Source: Megamerina dolium
Taxonomy: Eukaryota; Arthropoda; Insecta; Diptera; Megamerinidae
Reading direction: 5' to 3'
DNA: 64,000 nt
Assembly: GCA_963854835.1 (NCBI GenBank)
Contig: OY978525.1
Location: forward strand, 94,516,136-94,580,135
Every line of letters begins with the position of its first letter. The stretch's first letter is position 1. The notes under the pieces were generated by a model that searched no databases, was not told the origin of the DNA, and was given only the letters and a program-made list of their open reading frames with translations. Below are positions 24,306 to 33,962 of the stretch, in pieces. The translations under genes were made by a program, and so were the position numbers.

Positions 24306-24675
24306 TCCTAGCAGATTTACTATAATGAGGCTCGTGAATATTTTAATGAGCATGGGACAATCGTAAGAAGACCCTATTATCGAGATCCCTCAGTTCAGAT
24401 GCCGGAAACTATCGCTTGCTGTAGGTGCTACCATACAAGCCAATCATAGATTTTTAACCAGGAGCTTATCTAGTTCAAATGAATATCAACTGACAGTCAC
24501 TCCAGACAATTATGCGTGAAGATTTAAAAATATTCCCATATCACCTAACAGATTTTCCTAAAAAGCAAACCTGAACATAACAGACCGCCCGATTCTCTTG
24601 AATTTTTGCGAGAAAATCGTTAAAATAGAGCAACTGAAACTGCATTTTTATGTCTGACGAGGTCCACTAAATTAT
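24306..24675 (+). pseudogene. Tc1/mariner-superfamily transposase relic (N-terminal half)
   Basis: Fragments in shifting frames read YNEAREYFNEHGTIVRRPYY, RDPSVQMPETIA and then QTIMREDLKIFPYHL, and the relic ends with MSDEVH, which corresponds to the first catalytic Asp motif (SDEAHF in the 32-kb relative). The order is that of N-terminal helix-turn-helix, linker and start of the catalytic core. Several stops and frameshifts are present. The rest of the catalytic domain is missing, and a mauritiana-type mariner begins about 45 bp further on. Confidence 0.7.
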
Positions 24676-24719
24676 TTCTAATACAAATTAACGAATTAAC
24701 TTTATCAAAAGATAAGTGT

Positions 24720-25410
24720 AACTGAAAGTTATCGTATGCTGCAAGAAAATTATACTGAAAATCTTCCAACAGAAATAAGGTTCCAGTAATGGTTTATGCG
24801 CTTTAAATAGGTGATTTCGATATCTAAGATAAAGAACGTCCAGGGCATGCAAACAAAATTTGAAGACGAAGAATCGGAGGCTTTGATGGATCAAGATCCA
24901 TGTCGAACGTAACATTCATTCAGCGAATTCATTGCGAGTAACTCAACAGGCCATTTCCCACCATTTGAAAACTGTGGGAATGATTTAAAGGCAAGGAAAT
25001 TGCATGCGGTATCAGTTGAAACCAAGAGACATTAAAAGGCGATTTTTCACATGCCAACTGCTGATGGAGAGGTAAATATGGAAAGAGTTTTGGGATCGCA
25101 TTGCGACTTGTGATGAGAAATTGATAGATTTCGATAAACCTCAGCGGAAAAAATCATGAGATCCACCCGGACACGCATCAACATCAAGGTCAAAGCCAAA
25201 TCTTCACCGTATTCTCCAGACATTTCGCCTTCTGATTAGCTCTTGTTCTGATCATTCCTTCCGTTATTTTGAAGAAGTCAAAAATTTGATCAATGCTTGG
25301 ATCGCTTCCAAGGATCCGTTATTTCTTTAAAGCGGAATCCATATGTTGCCACAAAGGTGGGAAAAAGTAATGGCCAGCGCTGGATAATACTTTCAGTAGC
25401 AAATTTCAGA
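24720..25410 (+). pseudogene. mariner transposase relic with large internal deletion
   Basis: Readable blocks are SYRMLQENY, KFEDEESEALMDQDP, RVTQQAISHHLKTVGMI, YQLKPRDIKRRFFTCQLL, WDRIATCDEKLIDFDKPQRK, then YSPDISPSD and EEVKNLINAWIASKDPLF, ending with HMLPQRWEKVMAS. This is the order of a mauritiana-type mariner transposase. The first catalytic Asp (in CDEK) and the third (in SPD) are present, but the block with the second Asp is deleted between SKPNLHR and YSPD. There are several stops (for example TAA after GMI) and frameshifts, so it is long inactive. Clear terminal repeats were not found. Confidence 0.82.
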
Positions 25411-27284
25411 ATAAAAACGATCATTTTGAATTTAGCAAGAAGTTATTTGAGTTTCTTAAGGTAACATGGCAATATTCAGTAGCGACACTGTACTTAAGCA
25501 CAAAAATATAACGCAGAGGTTTAACGAAAAATATAGCAACGTTGCATAATACTCAGCATCTCCATGTCCAGAAATAATAATAAGGTAAATAATAATAGTT
25601 TTTTTTTAATACTAATACCGAACCGATTTGAATTCGCGCATTAAAAAACACATGAGCTCGGAAAAGATCATTACCTAATTAAAGATTTTCTTTGCTATAT
25701 TATGTAGATTTGAAATTTTGGTAAAAAAAAACACTGTTTTTTATAGTATTGGATCTACCTGGCTTTACTTGAGCTGTCAGCTGTGATATAACATTTTTGA
25801 AGGAATGAATTGACTCATGGAGAATCTTGTGTACAAAAGTTACAAATATATAATATAAATTAGGTTTTCAGATGCATTCGTGTGTACAAAATTGCCTATT
25901 TTATCAAAAAATTTTTTATTGTTATAAAAATACTTTCTAAAATGTTTTACTACGATAATTAAATAAAAGTTGAGACATCATACCTAATTGTATACTGTAA
26001 CATTAGGCACTAGACGCTTGATTATTGAATATGTAAATCTGGTGGTGCATACACTAATCCCCACTGGGTCACTGTGTACTTATACAAGTTCATGTAGGCA
26101 GATAAATGCATTGTATATACAATATACAGAGAAATACTATAGTTTCACGTTCAAGGTGACAGTTTCAAATAATCGTTGAGAAAATAAAACAAACAAAAAA
26201 GTGCAACAAAACGATGTTGAATAGAAAGTAACCAAGCTTTAGCAAAGTACAAATTGAATTAGTGGAACAAGAACCACGATAACCATCAATAACAATAACA
26301 ACAATGTGTTCAAATATAAATTTTATAGATGCATTTATCTCATCATCTTATAATATTTATCATATAACAAAAACACAATTGACTTTGTTAAATCCTTCTA
26401 TTTTTTTTTGCATTGGGGCGTGTGTTATCATCCTAATTTTTTTTTCTCATGTCTATATATTTTGGTTCTCTTCATCTAAGCGCCATTAATTTTAATAAAA
26501 AAATCGGAGGATTACTTACAGTGAAATTCAATTAAATTTCACGTACATGCTAATGCATTTTAATATATGTATGAGGTCACATTTGAAGGCGGATATTATT
26601 GTTCGCACATCATTATCACTTGAAAGCGTAGAAAAGGCTAACTGTATACGTTAGTTATAGTGCAAAGAAAAAAACTGATATCGTAAATATGTGAAATTAT
26701 AATACTATTTTAATAAAAGGCAATTTATATAAACCCTGCACCATGACAAATAGATCCACACTTTCAATTCACATGTCAATTATATCGGATAACGCCTATT
26801 TTCAGCTATACTCGCCTATTGATAAAGATGGTTGTATCTGCCGAGATTTAGCCCTTTAGAATTATATCTTCATGAGCAAAGTTTACAAACGTACTTTCAA
26901 GAACATACTTTTGTAAGAGAAGCAGGCGTGGTTTTCATCAGATTCTGTCCATTCCTGAAATCATCCGTTCGTCGCTAAATATAATCTTATGTAAAAATTT
27001 TCAGCGAATTTGTTTGATAATAAGGCAGTTAACGTGCGATTCGATAGGCAGACAGACGGACAGAATTGACTAACTCAAGCCGGATGTGGATTCTGATCAA
27101 TAATACAATTTATATCTGTCCCTTGAGTGTTACAAATGGAAGTACAAACATGCTTAAAATGGCGATTGAATATACGAAATCTATTGCAAATCCTGTTGCA
27201 ATTATCAAATATATTAGCTTATGTTAAAATAGACTTGTAGACAGACACTAAAAAAAACTATGCCTCTCATGAATTTGAAAAATA
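25411..27284. other. Spacer with an unclassified repeat-like segment
   Basis: No gene is recognised. Around 26740-27110 there is a more GC-balanced segment including GGCAGACAGACGGACAG that resembles interspersed repeat sequence common in flies, but I could not assign termini or a family. Confidence 0.45.
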
Positions 27285-28253
27285 CCAGGTATACAAGCTT
27301 AAATCCGCTGTTTGCTCGTAGATGGCGTTTGTGAGCATATTGAGCTATTATCGAGTTCGACATCTGTTTACATCAATTAGTAAACATCATTATTCCTCGT
27401 ATAATCATATCTAGTTTCGTGCCAGAAAAAGAGCATATGCGGGAAGCTCTACTTTTTTGCTTCAATTTGAAGAAATCTGCTGCTGAGTCGCATCGAATAC
27501 TTGTGGAGACAGTGCGCTATCGGAAACCACTTGCAGAGACTGGATTCGTCGGTTCAAAGAAGGCCATTTTGATCTGAGTGACCAGAAAAGTTGAGCACCA
27601 TGATTTGCAGGCTCTTTTGGATGAGGACAACACCCAATCGCAAAAAATGCTTGCCGAACAGTTAGGTGTTACTCAACAAGCCATTTCCATACATTTAGGA
27701 GCCATGGGGAAGGCTCAAAAATTTGGAAAATGGGTACCCCATGAATTGAACGATAGGCAGATGGAGCGACGCCAAAATACATGCAAAATCTTGCTTGCTA
27801 GACAAAAAGGAAAGTCGTTCCTGCATCTTGCGGTGACTTGCGATGAAAAGTGAATATACTTTGAGAATCCTAAACGACAAAAATCGTCGGTCGATCCCGG
27901 CCAACCAGTAACTTCTTCTCCAAGACCAAACCGCTTTGGACGCAAGACGATGCTGTGCGTTTGGTGGGATCAGCAGGGTGTCATCTACTATGAGCTGTTG
28001 AAACCTGGTGAAACTGTCAATGCTCACCGCTACCACCAACACCTAGTGAAATTGCGCCGTGCTTTGGGTGAAGAAAGGCCAGGTCTATTGGGTGAAAAAG
28101 ACCTGGCCCCTTCTGACTATCACCTGTTTTCGTCGATGGGTCACACGCTTACCGAACAGCACTTCGCTTCGTATACTTTGAATAAATTAATTTTTGGCTA
28201 TCTATGAAAAAAAATGTGTTTTTTTTTACGAAAAACAGCTTGGTAAGGAATTC
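27285..28253 (+). mobile_element. mariner element (mauritiana type), defective
   Basis: A TA dinucleotide (27283-27284) is followed by CCAGGTATACAAGCTTAAAT, a typical mariner 5' terminal repeat. The transposase relic spans 27419-28204. At the 3' side ACAGCTTGGTA near 28246 may be a collapsed copy of the terminal repeat, so that end is approximate. The element is shorter than a complete mariner because of an internal deletion. Confidence 0.75.
27419..28204 (+). pseudogene. mariner transposase pseudogene
   Basis: The start codon has become GTG (27419-27421: GTG CCA GAA AAA). The N-terminal region reads FCFNLKKSAAESHRILVE, then a frameshifted RFKEGHFDLSDQK. From 27578 to 28204 a single frame carries LQALLDEDNTQSQKMLAEQL, GVTQQAIS, WVPHELNDRQMERRQNTC, then CDEK followed by TGA (27851-27853) where mariners have tryptophan, and afterwards MLCVWWDQQGVIYYELLKPG and DLAPSDYHLF. 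The first catalytic Asp (CDEK) and an Asp in the position of the third (KDLAPSD) remain; the segment with the second, between GEERPG and DLAPSD, is deleted. It would bind ends at best and cannot catalyse transposition. Confidence 0.88.
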
Positions 28254-29740
28254 ATATCTCGAGTTGTATAACATCATTGCATGGTTCTTCAGTGCATGAG
28301 ATCGTTAATTCAATTTTAGGTCGAGACCTTATAACGCAGAAGCCGGTCGGAGGAAGACTGCCTGTAAGGGAAGCCGCATTGAGATTTTCGGAATTGTCCC
28401 AGGTAATTTGTTTTTTTATAATTTATTTACGGCCACTTGCTATACATTGTAGTCAAATGTGTTTAAGAAATAATCGTAGTTCAACCAGACCAAGTCCCTG
28501 CACCTTGCAACCTCCAGATTTAATCAAATCATAATAGCCAGCATTCCCGGGGCTGCAAACTGTCGAGTGGGTGTTGAGGAGTATAACATTCGAAACTGGG
28601 TGACAGAGTCTTTGTGGACTCTCATGGCAGAGACACCTCGTTCATAAAATCGGTCATTCATTAGCAGTTTTAATATGGCATAGTTTAACGCTGTGTGTAT
28701 ATAAAACTAAATTGCACATATTCAGACTCTGCATGTATGCTTGAACATAATCGTTAACTAAATTGAAGAATTTGCTTCCTGCGTCGAAGGTCGTCTTCTG
28801 GTAAAATATTGTACTCGGTGTTAAATCTGTGTTAAAGATGTTTATTGTGTGTTATATTTTGACGATTTCGTATACAACACTTTCTATACACTATTTACGT
28901 CCTAGTTACAGTTACAGTTACAGTTTGCATTAATATCTTTCAGTGCTTTCTTAATGAAATAAATAATTTTTTCCCCTCAAGTGTGTAGTATACTCGAATA
29001 TGCAGAAGAAGTATTCATATGTAGAATGGCTGTAGAATACACACCCTCATATTTTGCTTTAACATGAGAAATCGCCAACTCATTGACGCTGATTTGTCTG
29101 CTACGGTCATCGAAGACTGCGTTCCGCATATGCACGATATGTAAGTATGTAACATCTTTAAATAGGTACATGGATTCTAAGCTTCCATGTATAGTACTGT
29201 ATGCTCGTATTTAGATTGTTTATTGTTGGTTGTATATCTGTGTGTGTGAGTGGATCTGTTATATTTATATTTTTATGACAACAAATTGACTTTTGTATTG
29301 CGTATTGCATTTTATAAGAGCTCGCTTTTTAATCAAACATATTATTCATTACGCATCATTGTTATTATTATCATTAATATTGTTGTTTTTCTTGATGATG
29401 GTGATGTAAGTGAATATGTTGTTTCATGTAATTTTTAATTTATTATTTACAATATAAACAAATTGCATAAGCAAACGCCTACACAAACAAACGTTCACAT
29501 TGTCGTATGATTTGTTATTTGACGATTTTCTTGTTCAGCGCTCTACTGACCCTTTCATTCATATGTAGGTACGTTTATGAGATCTAAAGTAAGAATGAAG
29601 ATGATGAACGTAATTAATTGTATTAAAATAATTTATGCCATATATAGTCATATGAGTACATAGATACAAGTCATGATCTCTATGTGTGGCATTGCTACAA
29701 GTGTGTCGGCATTCTGACTTTCTTCAGTACAAGTGGCACA

Positions 29741-29774
<34 letters not shown>

Positions 29775-31477
29775 CGGTACTCAAGCCCATATGTGTGCAA
29801 TAGATACGCATAAATGTAAAAAGAATTTAATTAATTGAAAGTTCATGAAGTAACAATATCGTGGAAAAGAATTCGTTATAATTTTAGGCATCAAATTGGT
29901 TACTAGCAACATGTATATACAATATGATTGATGATATGATGGTGTTATAAAATGTTCGAATTAATAAATCTATGCAAAATTTTAATCAAATGTATATTTA
30001 TTTACTACGTAAGTAGATCATTCAAAAATATTGTATTATCAATTATCAGAGCTGATGTGCTCTACTTTCAAAATTAGTTTGTTTTTTCCTCCCATTCTAT
30101 ACTGAGCGAATAATCATTTTGTATACAATATTTTAATAAGTACATTTAGAAGAAAAAAATGCATTTGCTATTTTAATAATCAGTGGATTCCAATGTAATG
30201 ACTCATTAAGTAATGTGCTCATTGTCTAACAAGTATGAATATGTATTTGCGAAAAAAAAAATTAAAAAAATAAAATACGACTTCATAATCTTAAGCTAAG
30301 AATAAGAATAATTAATACGCGGAAAAATGATTTTTAATTAAAATCCAACTACGTACATTGCTTTGATTTCAACAGCCATTTGATGATTTGCATATGATAA
30401 GTGAATATAAGACGCCAAATCGTCTGCTGTAAGTGAGTTTCTGTGTGAATAAGCAGACGATATGTAGTTACACTGGGTAACATGGTAACATAGTTTATAT
30501 GTATTTAAAATTATTGTAAATACTTAAACTTCAAATAAAATAAATCATTCGAAATTGAGTAGACCATGAATTCACGCAAAGAATAGTGAAGCTTAAACGA
30601 TTGTCAAAGAACTATTTAAAAAAAAAAGAAAAGTCACTACATGAATCTGTAAATCATTGTCAAATACATTCTCATTTTATGTTACCAAATGTAATTAAAG
30701 TCAGACACATACATATATTATGTATCATTTTGCTAACTAACATTACAGCATAAAAAATACATAATAAGAAAACCATAGGGCATTAAAAAAATCCAATTAA
30801 CCCATATTTCACTACATAAGTATATATGCAAATGCACAATACATACATAAATGTAGTAATATCGACTATCCACTTTTTATACTCATATAAAATTACACAA
30901 TTTTATTCGTTTATTACATACTTGTATTATAATTAGCAATTTCTTTTTTTTCGATTAAAATTAGGCCCATACATACACATAGTATACGGCATACACCATT
31001 AATGACAATACAAAAAAGTATTTCCAAAAAAATATAGCATTTACAGTGTTTGTTATATGTTGCTTTTTGTTCTGCATTCAACCGGAAATATATTTTTTAA
31101 CCGTTATATCATGCGTAACAACAAGTCAACTAGTCAATATATTATATTATAGTAGGCCTCCTGATTTGTGCATTTGTATTCCATGCCATATTTACTGATA
31201 TGGTGCATCCAACTATATAAAAATGTTTGACGTATACGTACCTACTTTTAAGTAGCACCGATAAAATTAATATTTTCTTATATTTCGTCTTCAAAATTAT
31301 CGAGTAAAGTAATAAAAAATATTGACTTAAATTTATTATTTAAAATTTTTTATATAAAAATTTGCTTACAATGGAACTTATTGTAATACGAACAGTGAAG
31401 ACTAAAATATGCTACTTGACAATTTTTAACATACGCTTTCGCAAGAAAACTACCTCATTATATGATTTCAAAGCCAT
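28254..31477. other. Spacer without recognisable genes
   Basis: A patch of mixed composition at 28330-28660 could derive from a retroelement but shows no diagnostic motif. A GAT microsatellite lies at 29741-29774. The rest is AT-rich with TACATA-type words. Confidence 0.5.
29741..29774. repeat. (ATG)n microsatellite
   Basis: Eleven ATG/GAT units without interruption. Confidence 0.97.
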
Positions 31478-31946
31478 ATAACCTAGACAGACGGCAGCCT
31501 AATTCCGGATTACCGAGTTAATTCGAATTAACTCGGGCATTAACTGCAGCTAATCCGCATAAACTCTATGAGTTAATTCTCAAAATAAAAGAGGATTAGG
31601 GCAATTTCCGATGGCAACACTGCTGAAAATTGTCTATTGTGAATTTTTCTCCATCCATTTTACAAAATATTAGGTGTGTTCGCTAACGAAAAACTTTCAA
31701 CAATTGTTTACAGTTTTCAACATGAAAAGTGTTGGCGAACAAATAAATCCAGCTGTCAATTATGAACGGTGAGTGTCAATTTACAAGTTTCTGATCGTTT
31801 TCAGTTCACGTACTTCTTATAGATTTTCTCATATCGAGAGTGATAGATGACAGAAATTGATAGTGATAGTAATGTAAGTGGACAGACCTAATAAAACAGC
31901 AATCAGCCGTTTAGTTAATCCGCAATACTGCCGTCTGTCAGGTTAT
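31478..31946. mobile_element. MITE-like element, 469 bp, with terminal inverted repeats
   Basis: The left end (from 31478) contains ATAACCTAGACAGACGGCAG followed by CGGATTA; the right end, reverse-complemented from 31946, reads ATAACCTGACAGACGGCAG and then GCGGATTA. The ends therefore match over roughly 30 bp with a few gaps. Just inside the left end is a 24-bp perfect palindrome, and the word GAGTTAATTC occurs three times (two in inverted arrangement). There is no open frame. ATAA/TTAT at the ends may include the target duplication. The superfamily cannot be assigned without a known autonomous relative. Confidence 0.72.
31513..31536. repeat. 24-bp perfect palindrome inside the MITE
   Basis: The half-site CCGAGTTAATTC is followed immediately by its exact reverse complement, with no loop. 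A further GAGTTAATTC lies about 35 bp downstream, so this may be a subterminal binding site. Confidence 0.9.
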
Positions 31947-31969
31947 TATTTTATTCGGACATATTTTTA

Positions 31970-32045
31970 CATAAAAAAAAATATTTATGGTACTTATAAG
32001 CCCTTTAGCCTTACTTCTCTTCCAGTATTGTTGTACACGTAAATT
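31970..32045 (-). mobile_element. SINE 3'-end piece, probably the other half of the SINE at 32.9-33.2 kb
   Basis: ATATTTATGGTACTTATAAG, AGCCC and CTTCTCTTCCAGTATTGTTG match the SINE tail in the same orientation as the head-and-body piece starting at 32911. The intervening DNA is a Tc1/mariner-like element, which suggests one SINE split by that insertion. Confidence 0.65.
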
Positions 32046-32059
32046 TGGGGCATCATCAG

Positions 32060-32909
32060 AAAACACATAAAATTTGGGGAAATGTATGAAATTGTTATTT
32101 GACTCGATAGAGCGATCTATATAATTCAATGTTTAAAGATGATTTCATTTAAATGTTAACTGCGGCTGCGCCTCAAATGGTTCATACGATGGGTCCAATT
32201 TTGGCATACTCTCTTCAATAGATCGGCCGGTATTTCACGAATAAATTCTTCAATATTGGCTTCCAGTGCATGAACCGTTGCAGGTTTGTCGCTATAGACA
32301 TGAGCCTTAACATGGCCCCACAAAAAATAGTCTAAAGGCGTTAAATCGTACAATCTAGGCGGCCAATTGACCGACCCTAAACATTAAATAAACTGTCCAC
32401 CAAACTCGCCTCTCAATTGGGCCATTGTTTCGCGTGCTGTATGGCATGTAGCACCGTCTCGTTGGAACCATCATCGCACGGTAGCGCTCGCCATTCACAG
32501 TGACGTTGCTTTCTTCGTCGTCTTTGAAAAAGTACGGTTCAATGATGCCACCGGCCCATAATACACACCAAACAGTGCATTTTTCGAGATGCATTGGCAG
32601 CTTTTGCAATGCTTCTGGCTGTTCTTCACACCAAATACGGCAATTTTGATTGTTCACGTATCCATTCAACCAGAAATGAGCTTCGTTGCTGAGTAAAATT
32701 TTCTGAAAAAAGTGTATCTTGCACTTCCTTAACCAAGCATGAATTTTGATAACAAAATTCAATAATATGCAAGCATTGTTCGTTTGTAAGTCGATTCATG
32801 GTTAAATTATAGACCACACTGAACATGTTTAACAATAACATGTTACACGAAAACAGCTGAGCTGCCAAAAACAGTGTTGCCAAAAAGAAAGTTGCTAAAA
32901 AACACCCTG
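32060..32909 (-). mobile_element. Tc1/mariner-superfamily element, internally deleted
   Basis: The 5' terminus (minus strand) reads CAGGGTGTTTTTTAGCAAC at 32909-32891, next to a TA dinucleotide at 32910-32911, the usual target of this superfamily. The transposase remnant begins with ATG at 32799. The opposite end is not clear: no CAGGGTG copy is found near 32045-32155, although AAATTTGGGG occurs twice there and may mark a deletion joint. The left limit is approximate. Confidence 0.7.
32156..32799 (-). pseudogene. Tc1/mariner-like transposase pseudogene (non-DD34D family)
   Basis: The N-terminus is MNRLTNEQCLHIIEFCYQNS. A deletion then leads to KILLSNEAHFWLNGYVNNQN (SNEAHF, where the family has a catalytic Asp: here Asn), IWCEEQPEALQKLPMH, LWAGGIIEPYFFKDDEE and NVTVNGERYRAMM. 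After another small deletion and frame change it reads FQRDGATCHTARETMAQLRG, a TAA, then SVNWPPRLYDLTPLDYFLWG and, to the end, AHVYSDKPATVHALEANIEE and WTHRMNHLRRSRS. I count 36 residues between the Asp of QRD and that of LYD, so the family is not the classic DD34D mariner. About a third of the expected length is missing. Confidence 0.85.
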
Positions 32910-32910
32910 T

Positions 32911-33160
32911 AATATTAACTGGCTCCGAACGACAGAATCCTTGTGACATCACTTTTTCTGAGCTTTGTCATAGAGCTCTTTTAGATGCTTTTGCATGGCA
33001 AATTGTTACTGCTGGAAGAATTGTCAATTGCTTGCCTACAGTTGGATACCGTTCGAAAGAAAAATCTTTTCGATATTAAAATTGTACTTTAGCTGGGAAT
33101 TGAACTCACATTCTACAGATCCGAAGGCCAAAGAACTAACCACTGAGCTACTACATCCAC
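32911..33160 (-). mobile_element. tRNA-derived SINE, head and body
   Basis: On the minus strand the head has an A box TAGCTCAGTGG (33150-33140) and a somewhat altered B box (AGTTCAATTCC near 33105), followed by the usual body. It stops at 32911, exactly beside the TA and terminus of the Tc1/mariner-like element. The expected rest of the SINE appears on the other side of that element at 31970-32045. Confidence 0.82.
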
Positions 33161-33252
33161 CATATTTCTACATATATTTCATTTATTTTGATTTTATTTT
33201 TCATGCACATTCTGACCCAATCCGGTTAAGATTGTGAAAAAAGAATGACAAG

Positions 33253-33303
33253 AGTCATTACGCCCTAGGGCGTATACAGTTTACGCCCTAGGGCGTAATG
33301 ACT
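33253..33303. repeat. Perfect inverted repeat, 22-bp arms, built from two 16-bp palindromes
   Basis: The arms 33253-33274 and 33282-33303 are exact reverse complements with loop TACAGTT. Each arm itself contains the self-complementary TACGCCCTAGGGCGTA. It is GC-rich in AT-rich surroundings. No coding sequence or transposon end is seen at it. Confidence 0.95.
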
Positions 33304-33894
33304 GAACTTCATTAATTTTCTCTTCATCAGCACGTTTCTAACATATCTTATAAATCTACTTCTTAAAGTGACTCTCCTACAAAATGGATGTGTATTACAT
33401 ATTTGTGAGAAGTCTTAGGACAGAAGAAGTTCTGGTGATCGGTCATACATTTCACCGATTTAGTGGCGTCTTCTGGGAAATTAGAGAGTTTTTTTTTTAT
33501 TTTTAGGTGTTTTTAAGTTCATTTTGTTGAGAAGCTTCCAAAGAAGTACAGATATGTTTAGAAAATATGTTGGGCATCAAAAATAAATCGAGACGGATCA
33601 TATTGTATATTTTTCTCGGTGGGCCCCTTCATACGATAATGGGATAAGTATGATCAGAGAAATCAACATCATGCTTCAACTGTGATTTGAATTGCAAATT
33701 TGCAATGGACGTAGGGCGGCAGTTATTAATTTCATAACTTGGTTTTTTCATAAAGTACCGTCTTTCATATTTCATAAAGGTAAGCTGTTATTTCATATTT
33801 TGAATTTCTTTGATAAAAATAAACTCAAAGTACACGAAAATCTGCCAGTATGTTGTGCGCTTTAATTTTTGAAAAATATTGGAAGCGACCTTTT

Positions 33895-33962
33895 TTGAGC
33901 ATTTTTAGTAGCTTTTTCAAGTTGAATTGATACTGTAAAAAGAATTGCAAATTACTGGAATA
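33895..33962 (-). mobile_element. Old SINE fragment (body only)
   Basis: AGTAGCTTTTTCAAGTTGAA, TTGATACTGTAAAAAGAATT and GCAAATTACTGG follow the SINE body consensus with several substitutions. Confidence 0.5.
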
